A stretch of DNA of 22,637 nt from an uncultured Collinsella sp. (GTDB lineage: Bacteria > Actinomycetota > Coriobacteriia > Coriobacteriales > Coriobacteriaceae), in assembly GCA_900549355.1 (NCBI GenBank), contig UROA01000009.1, forward strand, positions 1-22,637, in the 5' to 3' direction. The notes under the pieces are model-generated. The model saw only the letters and a program-made list of their open reading frames with translations. It made no database searches and was not told the origin of the DNA. This document shows positions 8,145 through 13,999 of this stretch, one piece after another (the stretch's first letter is position 1; every line of letters begins with the position of its first letter). The translations under genes were made by a program, and so were the position numbers.

Positions 8145-8174
8145 AAAAAAAGGGGACGTGGAAACCACGTCCCC
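8145..8174 (-). terminator. Terminator of the rpmH-jag operon
   Basis: On the - strand a 10-bp GC-rich stem (GGGGACGTGG with CCACGTCCCC; 8152-8161 and 8165-8174) with a 3-nt loop is followed by seven T residues. It ends the operon 20 bp after the jag stop codon. TTGTCA at 8150-8145 could serve as a weak -35 for rsmG. Confidence 0.92.
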
Positions 8175-8194
8175 CTAGCATAAGCTCGAGTAGA

Positions 8195-8764
8195 TTATCG
8201 AGCAACAATCACCACATGGCGATCAGGGTCAGAACCCTCAGAATGAGTATCGACTGCATCGTTGCCACGAAGTGCAATGTGAACCAGTCGGCGCTCGTAG
8301 GCATTCATGGGCGGAAGCGAAACACTCTTATGAGTGCGGATGGCACGCTCGGCAGCAGACTGAGCCATGGAGGCGACCTTATCCTGACGGCGACTCTTGT
8401 ATCCCTCGACGTCCACTACAACCGGATACCTAAAGCCAAGCTTGCGGCTCACCAGCAAAGAGAACATAACCTGAAGAGCATCAAGAGTACGACCATGACG
8501 GCCAATGAGAACAGCAAGGTCGGGAGCCGTTATATCCAAAATCAGCTCACCCTCGTCGCCCTCATACTCATCGATAGGAGAGTTGGCGGCATCGAAGTGC
8601 GAAAGGATGGAACGCAGGATGGAAATCGCAACATCGGCAATGGTGTCGAGCTCCTCATCGGTCAGCTCTTCACCAGCCTTGTAGCGCTGTGCAATCTCGG
8701 GATAATCGCCCGCGACCTGCGGGGCAACCTCCTCAAGCATATCCTCGATGATCTCTTCAGACAT
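8195..8764 (-). CDS. jag: KH-R3H RNA-binding protein (Jag/KhpB)
   Basis: A 189-residue protein from the ATG at 8764, chosen because GGAG lies 6 nt upstream. An in-frame TTG at 8776 has no site. A KH domain occupies about residues 73-122, with the GRHG loop at 88-91. An R3H domain follows at about 125-189 (R158/R159, H162). KhpB partners KhpA and binds many transcripts and sRNAs in Gram-positives, affecting cell elongation and division. The usual N-terminal Jag_N module is not recognisable; instead residues 1-70 are acidic and helical. It follows yidC as in most Gram-positive origins, and a 44-bp gap holds a 12-bp palindrome. A terminator ends the operon just downstream. Confidence 0.9.
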   Translation of the reverse strand: MSEEIIEDMLEEVAPQVAGDYPEIAQRYKAGEELTDEELDTIADVAISILRSILSHFDAANSPIDEYEGDEGELILDITAPDLAVLIGRHGRTLDALQVMFSLLVSRKLGFRYPVVVDVEGYKSRRQDKVASMAQSAAERAIRTHKSVSLPPMNAYERRLVHIALRGNDAVDTHSEGSDPDRHVVIVAR

Positions 8765-8779
8765 AACGTACTCCAAAAG

Positions 8780-8791
8780 TTAGGTACCTAA
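8780..8791. repeat. 12-bp palindrome TTAGGTACCTAA, copy 2
   Basis: An exact copy of the palindrome at 5276-5287. It lies in the 44-bp gap between the yidC stop and the jag ribosome binding site, where it could affect expression of jag inside the operon. The function is unknown. Confidence 0.55.
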
Positions 8792-8808
8792 ATAAGATTG
8801 ATATCCCA

Positions 8809-9579
8809 CTACTTCTTCTTGTGCGGGCGCGGCTTCTTCTCGCGACGAGTGACCTCAACCTGCAGCGGAGCGTTCTTAAGACGCTCCTCCTCATCGGCCT
8901 TCGCCTTGTCGATGACCTTCTGCGTCACAAAAATCTGCTGGATAACCTGCCAAGCAGACGAGACGTCGTAGTACAGCAGAACACCAACGGGAAGGCTCCA
9001 GCCCATCCAAAGCATCATGACCGTCATGACAACGGCCATCATACGCATGCTCTGAGCCTGCTGGCCGGTCTGGTTGCGCGACATATAGAGCTGCGGAATC
9101 AGGGTCAGGACGGCAAACAGGATCAGGCAAACCAGCGCAGGCAGTGCAACCATAAAGCCATCGGCAAAGGAAGCGCTCGGCGTGGTGGTCAGGTCGGGCA
9201 GGATGTTGAAGAACGAGAACGTGCCGTCGTTAAAGTACTGCGGCAGGTTGCGCAGCAATGTAAACAGGGCGAACAGGATAGGCATCTGAATCAGCAGCGG
9301 CAGACAGCCAGCCATGGGGTTGAACTTGTTCTCGCTGTAGAACTTCTGCATCTCCTCGGCCTGACGCTGGGGATCGTCGGCATAGCGCTCCTGGATCTCG
9401 AGCATCTTGGGCTGCAGCACCTGCATGCGAGCCGTCGACTTGGTCGACTTGAGCATAAGCGGCGTCAGCAGCAGACGGATGATGACCACCAGAATGATGA
9501 TGGACAGGCCCCAGTCGACCGCAAAGGTCTGGATGAGCTTGAGCAGCTCGAAAAGGATGTTAACGATCCAATCCCACAT
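8809..9579 (-). CDS. yidC: Membrane protein insertase YidC/Oxa1
   Basis: A 256-residue insertase of the short Gram-positive type, without the large extracytoplasmic domain of E. coli YidC. It inserts small membrane proteins alone or with SecYEG. Hydrophobic segments occur around residues 24-45, 92-112, 143-165 and 177-205. The conserved arginine of the hydrophilic groove is R35 in VVIIRLLLTP. The FNPMAGCLPLLIQMPILFALF segment is diagnostic. The C-terminal tail is lysine/arginine-rich (REKKPRPHKKK), typical for ribosome binding. No signal peptide or lipobox is visible. The ATG at 9579 has a GGAGG site 9 nt upstream. It is the fourth gene of the rpmH operon. Confidence 0.95.
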   Translation of the reverse strand: MWDWIVNILFELLKLIQTFAVDWGLSIIILVVIIRLLLTPLMLKSTKSTARMQVLQPKMLEIQERYADDPQRQAEEMQKFYSENKFNPMAGCLPLLIQMPILFALFTLLRNLPQYFNDGTFSFFNILPDLTTTPSASFADGFMVALPALVCLILFAVLTLIPQLYMSRNQTGQQAQSMRMMAVVMTVMMLWMGWSLPVGVLLYYDVSSAWQVIQQIFVTQKVIDKAKADEEERLKNAPLQVEVTRREKKPRPHKKK

Positions 9580-9608
9580 GTAAGTTTTCCTCCGATAGCG
9601 AGTGCCCG

Positions 9609-9833
9609 CTAGGGCACAGGGTCATAACCGCCGACGTGCAGGGGATTGCAGCGAGCGATGCGCCTCACGGCAAGCCAGCAGCCTCTCAAAACACCGTGCT
9701 TCTCAATCGCCTGGATGGCGTATTGCGAGCACGTTGGGTAATAAATGCAGGCGTCAGGCAATAAGGGCGAAATAACCTGTTGATATATGCGAATAGGAGC
9801 GATGGCAACACGTCGCAAAACGTGATTGCTCAT
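9609..9833 (-). CDS. yidD: Membrane protein insertion efficiency factor YidD
   Basis: A 74-residue member of the YidD (UPF0161, haemolysin-like) family. It is a small protein that attaches to the inner face of the membrane through an amphipathic helix and assists YidC-dependent insertion. The family core ISPLLPDACIYYPTCSQYAI, then KHG...GCWLAVRRIARCNPLHVGGYDPVP, is fully present, with conserved cysteines. The ATG at 9833 overlaps the rnpA stop codon by 4 bp (ATGA), so the two are translationally coupled. yidC follows after 29 bp. Confidence 0.93.
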   Translation of the reverse strand: MSNHVLRRVAIAPIRIYQQVISPLLPDACIYYPTCSQYAIQAIEKHGVLRGCWLAVRRIARCNPLHVGGYDPVP

Positions 9834-10168
9834 CGCTCCCCCCCGGCAACGCCGGCGCGCTTCATAAGCGAACGCAACGCCTTGTCCATCTCCTGCGGCG
9901 AGGAAACCCTCGTCTTGGGAGTTGCAAACAAGATGATGTCATAACCCGCAACGGGAAATCCGCAGCTGCGGGCGGCCTCGCGCATCACACGCTTAGATCG
10001 GTTGCGCACGACGGCACAACCGAGTCGCTTAGCACCAACGAAGGCGACCCTTCCGGAGTCGCCTTCGCCAACCGATTCACATATGGTCATTCGAATCAGA
10101 GGGTGATTGAAACGACGCCCCTGACTGAACACATGCTCGAAATCTTGCCAAGACTTAATAGTCTTCAT
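9830..10168 (-). CDS. rnpA: Ribonuclease P protein component
   Basis: A 112-residue basic protein subunit of RNase P, which with the catalytic RNA trims the 5' leader of tRNA precursors. The RNR motif RNRSKRVMREAAR lies at residues 55-67, and an aromatic-rich N-terminus (FEHVF, GRRFNHPL) precedes it, as the family requires. The ATG at 10168 lies 20 bp after the rpmH stop. No clear Shine-Dalgarno sequence precedes it (ATCTCGC next to the start), so expression may rest on coupling with rpmH or be kept low relative to L34. The RNase P RNA gene is not in this window. Confidence 0.93.
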   Translation of the reverse strand: MKTIKSWQDFEHVFSQGRRFNHPLIRMTICESVGEGDSGRVAFVGAKRLGCAVVRNRSKRVMREAARSCGFPVAGYDIILFATPKTRVSSPQEMDKALRSLMKRAGVAGGER

Positions 10169-10188
10169 GCGAGATGTGTGTATCGCTG

Positions 10189-10323
10189 CTAGACAGTGAG
10201 ACGCTTGCGGCCCTTGGCGCGACGACGGGCGAGCACGGCACGACCACCCTTAGTGGCCATACGGGCACGGAAGCCATGGGTCTTGGCACGCTTACGCTTA
10301 TTAGGCTGATACGTACGCTTCAT
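10189..10323 (-). CDS. rpmH: Large ribosomal subunit protein L34 (bL34)
   Basis: A 44-residue, strongly basic protein, MKRTYQPNKRKRAKTHGF..., ending KGRKRLTV. It matches bL34 along its whole length. I chose the ATG at 10323 because AGGAGG stands 8 nt upstream and the family begins exactly here; a longer in-frame reading to 10383 is not family-like. It is the first gene of the operon that continues with rnpA, yidD, yidC and jag, and it borders the origin as in most bacteria. Confidence 0.97.
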   Translation of the reverse strand: MKRTYQPNKRKRAKTHGFRARMATKGGRAVLARRRAKGRKRLTV

Positions 10324-10351
10324 CTTAAGTTCCTCCTGCTGCATTTCGAGT

Positions 10352-10369
10352 GTCCGCGGGAGCGCGGAC
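10352..10369 (-). promoter_or_regulatory. GC-rich hairpin in the rpmH mRNA leader
   Basis: GTCCGCG and CGCGGAC form a perfect 7-bp stem with a 4-nt loop in the 5' leader of rpmH, about 29 nt before the start codon. No T-run follows, so it is not a terminator. Roles in stabilising the mRNA or tuning translation are possible but unproven. Confidence 0.45.
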
Positions 10370-10395
10370 GCAGATATAGACACGTGAGCTTGAAG

Positions 10396-10425
10396 ATTGT
10401 AGGGAAATCAATGTTCAAATGTCAA
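10396..10425 (-). promoter_or_regulatory. Promoter of the rpmH-rnpA-yidD-yidC-jag operon
   Basis: On the - strand a perfect -35 TTGACA (10425-10420) and TACAAT (10401-10396) are separated by 18 bp. The predicted start at about 10389 gives a leader of about 65 nt. This is the best sigma70-type promoter seen in the window, and it points away from the origin. Confidence 0.85.
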
Positions 10426-10500
10426 GAAATCAAAGGTAAAAGGTCGCGCAGTTCACACGGTTCCCCCATAAGCCGAGTTCGATTTAGCGGTGCATGGCAA

Positions 10501-10605
10501 CTTTTCACGATATTTCATCGAGTTTTCAACAGGTCATGTTGGCAATGTTGAGAACTTTTCGCCCGTTTTCCAGAGTTTTCAACAGGTTTTGAAAAGTTGT
10601 CGAAA
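10501..10605. other. oriC: Replication origin, left part: DnaA-box-like cluster upstream of dnaA operon
   Basis: The segment lies where gene direction changes from - to +. GAGTTTTCAACAGGT occurs twice (10520-10534 and 10573-10587). The box-like 9-mer TTTTCAACA lies at 10523 and 10576, and inverted forms at 10537-10545 (TTGCCAACA when reversed) and 10546-10554 (TTCTCAACA) abut each other. Three 9-mers starting TTTTC are tandemly arranged at 10556, 10566 and 10576 with an exact 10-bp period. A 17-mer TTGAAAAGTTGTCGAAA (10589-10605) recurs with one change after dnaA. The boxes differ from the usual TTATCCACA, so the reading rests on location, repetition and neighbouring genes. From 10426 to 10500 I see no further clear element. 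Confidence 0.75.
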
Positions 10606-10623
10606 GATGAGAAACATTGCACA

Positions 10624-12021
10624 GTGAGCTACTATTTGTTCGAAACCTTTTGGAAGATTGCGAGCGGCATGCCTGACGACTTTTACACCATGGTCGATTC
10701 CGGAGACCCGGCACCCGATAACGAGCACATCACCGGCGTGCGCGAAGAGCGTGCGGAAGGCGAGCAGACGACCACGCAGGCGCCAAAAGCCATGTACGCC
10801 GCGCGCATCGCCGTCTATGACGACATGCTGTCGACACCGCGTGTGATCGTCATTGATCCGCAAGATGTCCGCACGTATTTGGAAGAGACTACCAACACCG
10901 TCTACCAGTGCATGAAAGAACAAGGTGGCCATATCTCGCTCATGGTCATCCGCGAGATTGTCGAAAACTTTATCCACGCACACTTTGCCGAGCCCATCAT
11001 CTCGATTCTGGACGGCGGAGACACCATCCGCTTTGCTGATCAAGGACCCGGCATCGACGACAAGGAACGCGCTTTCGACTTTGGCGTTACCAGCGCAAAC
11101 AGCAAGATGAAGCGCTATATCCGTGGAACCGGAGCAGGGTTTCCCATGGTGCAGGAGTATTTGGAAAACGCCGGCGGCGCCGTGTCCATCGAGGACAACA
11201 TGGGCAACGGCACCGTGGTTACGGTAAGCCTGAACCCTAAACGCGTGCAGGAAATCGAGCGTGCCGGCGGACGCGGTGCTGCCGTACGCCCAGAGATGGA
11301 GCAGCCCACATATCCCCTGCCGGGAGCTTATGCGCAGCAGCCCATGGCAACGCAGCAGATGCAGCCCCCCGTGGGGCAGATGCAGCAGCCCGGAATGCTT
11401 CCTGCGCAAGAGCCCCAGGTGGCATCGATGTCGATGCCGACAAACATGCCAGAGACCATGCCGGTGGTGGATCAGGATGCAGCAGCAATGCAGCAGGCGA
11501 CGGGGACACCGGGTGGCCAGCAAATGGGCTATCAGCCGTACCAACAGGGATATCCATATCAGCAGATGCCGCCACTGGGGTACGGCCAACCGTTCCCGCA
11601 GCAGTACCAGCAGGGATATCAGCAGCCGTACCAGCAGATGCCGCAGCAGCAGTACAACCCCTGGGCCCAGCAGATGCCTCCGCAGTCTTACCAACAGTGG
11701 CCTCAAAGTTTTCAACAGCAAATGCCGCCGATGCAGAGTTCTCAACAACCAGCAGCTCAAATGATGTATCCTAATGCAGCAAATCAGTATGCGCAGCCAC
11801 AACCGGACGTGTTCGTAAGCGATCGCGGCAACGCCGCGCTGGGCTATCTGGCGCAAAATCAAGCGTGCGGTGCAACCGATCTGGCGAGGGCGTTTGGAAA
11901 CTCGGCCCCCACTTGGTCACGCACGCTCAATGACTTGGCGCAGGCCGGCTTGGTCATCAAGCATGGCCAGAAATACCATCTGACCGAACTCGGCGCCGCT
12001 CGCGTGCGAGCTCAGAGCTAA
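10624..12021 (+). CDS. GHKL-type ATPase with Gln/Pro/Met-rich linker and winged-helix domain (unnamed)
   Basis: About 465 residues in three parts. Residues about 60-205 form a GHKL ATP-binding fold of the SpoIIAB/histidine-kinase ATPase kind: N box with ENFIHAH (E114, N115), G1 box DQGPGI (139-144), G2 box RGTGAGFPM (167-175). No phospho-accepting histidine domain is visible. Residues about 218-392 are a low-complexity Gln/Pro/Met/Tyr-rich linker. Residues about 395-465 resemble a winged helix of MarR type (ATDLARAFGNSAPTWSRTLNDL), ending LTELGAARVRAQS. The gene starts next to the left origin cluster and ends 15 bp before dnaA, so they are probably one transcript. Start: GTG 10624 fits where coding bias begins, but ATG 10669 is possible, and neither has a strong ribosome binding site. 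Its function is unknown to me; a role in dnaA or origin control is an inference. Confidence 0.88.
   Translation: MSYYLFETFWKIASGMPDDFYTMVDSGDPAPDNEHITGVREERAEGEQTTTQAPKAMYAARIAVYDDMLSTPRVIVIDPQDVRTYLEETTNTVYQCMKEQGGHISLMVIREIVENFIHAHFAEPIISILDGGDTIRFADQGPGIDDKERAFDFGVTSANSKMKRYIRGTGAGFPMVQEYLENAGGAVSIEDNMGNGTVVTVSLNPKRVQEIERAGGRGAAVRPEMEQPTYPLPGAYAQQPMATQQMQPPVGQMQQPGMLPAQEPQVASMSMPTNMPETMPVVDQDAAAMQQATGTPGGQQMGYQPYQQGYPYQQMPPLGYGQPFPQQYQQGYQQPYQQMPQQQYNPWAQQMPPQSYQQWPQSFQQQMPPMQSSQQPAAQMMYPNAANQYAQPQPDVFVSDRGNAALGYLAQNQACGATDLARAFGNSAPTWSRTLNDLAQAGLVIKHGQKYHLTELGAARVRAQS
11709..11747 (+). promoter_or_regulatory. Two DnaA-box-like sites inside the coding sequence
   Basis: TTTTCAACA at 11709-11717 and TTCTCAACA at 11739-11747 stand exactly 30 bp apart, both preceded by AG, as in the intergenic boxes. 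They encode QSFQQ and QSSQQ using AGT and CAA, whereas nearby Gln codons are mostly CAG. Low complexity makes chance possible. Confidence 0.4.
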
Positions 12022-12036
12022 AGAACGGGAGAGACA

Positions 12037-13761
12037 GTGGACGAGGAAGCAAGCATCATCCTGGGGGATGCTATCGCCTTTTGCCAGCGCGACGGCCAAG
12101 ATGCACGCCTCATCAACATGCTGGGGCAATCGCGCGCCATAAGCCTGACCGAAGATACGCTCACGATCGAGGCCCCCTCGCGCTTTGCCATCGCGCAGCT
12201 CAAAAAGCATCAGCCGACTATTGAGGCCTATCTGGAAGAAATCGCCTTTGCACCGATTGCGCTCGACATCGTGGCACCGCAAGGCGCCGCGACGGAATCC
12301 GCTTCCCCGGCGACGCCCGCCACGGCTCCCGCTACTTCCCCGGCGGTGCCGGCCTCCGCAGGCGACGTGCCGACAATCGAGCACCAGCACAGCGATGTTT
12401 CCCGTGAAACCATGGCACCATTGCCGGCCGCGGCGGCGACGTCAACGAACGCACCCGTCACGCACATGCCCATCGCTCACGACGCAGCGGCGGGCGCGGA
12501 TTCGGGCATCGCAATCAAGAACACGCTCTCGGCCGATGATTTTCGTCGCATGATGAACCAGATGAAGGGCGGAGCGCCGACTAAATCCACGCAAGCTGCG
12601 TCCCCCGCTTCACCCATGCCAGCACCGACCGTGCCGGCCGAGCAGAATACGGATGGAGCCCCGCTCGCCGCAAACTCAAAATTTACCTTTGAGAACTTTG
12701 TCTACGGCCCCGAGAACAGCCATGCCTATCGCTCGGCACTCAAGTTTGCCGCCCTCGCGGACGAGCGCGGCACGTGCACATCACTGTTCATCTACGGCAA
12801 ATCGGGCCTGGGCAAGACGCACCTGCTGCTTGCCATCAAAAACGAGCTCGCCGAGAAGTCGCCCGAGATCAAGGTCAAGTATGCCAACTCCCAGGCATAT
12901 CTGGACGACCTGATGACCGAGTTCGACCGCCAAAAGAAGAGCAACGCCCCCATCATGCAGGCGTACCACGGTGTGGACGTGCTCATCATCGATGACATCC
13001 AAAACATCATCGGCAAGCGCGCGAGCGTGGACTACTTTTTCCAGCTCATGGACGAGTTCATCCGCAACAACAAGAAGGTCGTCATCGCGGCAGACCGCGC
13101 CCCCAAGGACCTGAGCATGGACGAACGTCTGACCAGCCGCTTCAACGCCGGCATGCTCTGCCTGGTCGCAGAGCCCAGCTACGAGATGAAATACAAGATC
13201 TTGCAGCGCTATTACGAGAACACCATCGTCGCCGCTCCCGAGGCAGGCGACGACTCGCTGCTGGCGGCCTATGGGGGCGACGGCGGACACCTGACCGACG
13301 AGCACTTTAAACACATGGCCGAGGTCTCGGGCACCAACATCCGCGAACTCGAGAGCTTTTGCGAGCGCTGCGCCGGCGAGGCGGGCGACCGTGAGCGCGA
13401 GGGCGGGGAGCTCACCTTTGACGATATCGACGCCATCGCCAGCCAGTACTTCGACACATCGGCCAAAAAGATCAACGTCCAGACGGTTCAGTCCGTCATC
13501 GAAGAGCAGTACGGCGTGACGCACGAGGAGCTCATCGGCCCGCGTCGCAACGCCAATATAGCCAAAGCACGCCACATCGCTATCTACCTGGCCATCGAGA
13601 TGTGCGAGATGACGACCACGGCGGTGGGCGCCGAATTTGGCAACCGCAACCACTCGACCGTCAGCACGAGCTACAAAAAGGTCCAGAAGATGATCCAGGA
13701 AGACCGCACCGTCACCGAAGACCTCAAGTCGCTGCGCGATAAAATTACACTGCGCTCGTAG
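12037..13761 (+). CDS. dnaA: Chromosomal replication initiator protein DnaA
   Basis: A 574-residue initiator. Domain I (about 1-85) matches by the DTLTIEAPSRFAIAQLKK segment. Domain II (about 86-205) is a long Ala/Pro/Thr-rich linker. Domain III is AAA+: Walker A GKSGLGKT with K260, Walker B IIDDIQ with D319/D320, RLTSRF box VII, and NIREL sensor 2. Domain IV (about 485-574) binds DNA: LIGPRRNANIAKARHIAI keeps R504 (E. coli R399), while the signature usually GGRDHTTV reads GNRNHSTV (535-542). DnaA melts the origin and loads the helicase. The GTG at 12037 has GGGAG 5 nt upstream and follows the ATPase gene by 15 bp. The recognition helix changes go together with unusual boxes in both flanking regions. 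Confidence 0.96.
   Translation: MDEEASIILGDAIAFCQRDGQDARLINMLGQSRAISLTEDTLTIEAPSRFAIAQLKKHQPTIEAYLEEIAFAPIALDIVAPQGAATESASPATPATAPATSPAVPASAGDVPTIEHQHSDVSRETMAPLPAAAATSTNAPVTHMPIAHDAAAGADSGIAIKNTLSADDFRRMMNQMKGGAPTKSTQAASPASPMPAPTVPAEQNTDGAPLAANSKFTFENFVYGPENSHAYRSALKFAALADERGTCTSLFIYGKSGLGKTHLLLAIKNELAEKSPEIKVKYANSQAYLDDLMTEFDRQKKSNAPIMQAYHGVDVLIIDDIQNIIGKRASVDYFFQLMDEFIRNNKKVVIAADRAPKDLSMDERLTSRFNAGMLCLVAEPSYEMKYKILQRYYENTIVAAPEAGDDSLLAAYGGDGGHLTDEHFKHMAEVSGTNIRELESFCERCAGEAGDREREGGELTFDDIDAIASQYFDTSAKKINVQTVQSVIEEQYGVTHEELIGPRRNANIAKARHIAIYLAIEMCEMTTTAVGAEFGNRNHSTVSTSYKKVQKMIQEDRTVTEDLKSLRDKITLRS
12396..12411. promoter_or_regulatory. parS: parS-like site inside dnaA
   Basis: TGTTTCCCGTGAAACC matches the 16-bp parS at 14 positions and its 14-bp core at 13. 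It lies in the domain II linker, coding DVSRET, where GTT, CGT and GAA codons stand out among GC-ending codons. This suggests that the DNA sequence itself is conserved. Confidence 0.55.
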
Positions 13762-13769
13762 GGAAATAG

Positions 13770-13985
13770 AGACACCTGTTGAAAACTTGTCGAAACCACG
13801 GGCATAAGGTGTCTAAAACCCAACCCGCGGTGATGAAAAGTTTTGCGCAGGTTTTGAACGTGGAAAACCACCCCTGTTGCACACAGGCTGCTGTCGATTC
13901 TCTTTCTGGGTCTGACCTGCGTCTTTGGGAGTAATCAACAGTTTCGTCAGTGCTATTACTATTATTAAGATATTTATATCTATAG
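13770..13985. other. oriC: Replication origin, right part: dnaA-dnaN intergenic region with DnaA-trios and AT-rich stretch
   Basis: From left to right there are four elements. An 8-bp inverted repeat (AGACACCT 13770-13777, AGGTGTCT 13807-13814) encloses an inverted box TGTTGAAAA (13777-13785) and the 17-mer TTGAAAACTTGTCGAAA (13779-13795). A box-like TGTTGCACA lies at 13875-13883. TAATCAACA lies at 13932-13940. After a 12-bp spacer come five triplets CTA TTA CTA TTA TTA (13953-13967) and an AT-rich run to about 13985. The last arrangement is that of the Bacillus basal unwinding system, where DnaA-trios follow a box and lead into the melted region. The dnaN promoter must lie here too but cannot be placed with confidence. 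Confidence 0.75.
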
Positions 13986-13999
13986 AAAGGTATTAAAAG

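Noticed and set aside
11290..11800. Gln/Pro codon repeats as a DNA repeat array
   Set aside because: Irregular CAG-rich runs are explained by a low-complexity protein linker in frame with conserved domains on both sides.
10579..11862. 427-codon open frame antisense to the GHKL-winged-helix gene
   Set aside because: Its Leu/His/Arg-rich translation is the mirror of the Gln-rich linker, and the + strand frame contains clear GHKL motifs.
10624..12021. Sensor histidine kinase
   Set aside because: The ATP-binding motifs fit GHKL, but there is no transmembrane segment, HAMP or dimerisation helix with a phosphorylatable histidine.
12785..12830. Damage in DnaA Walker A because it reads GKSGLGKT rather than GGTGLGKT
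   Set aside because: All catalytic positions (G257, G259, K260, T261) are kept; the change is within normal family variation.
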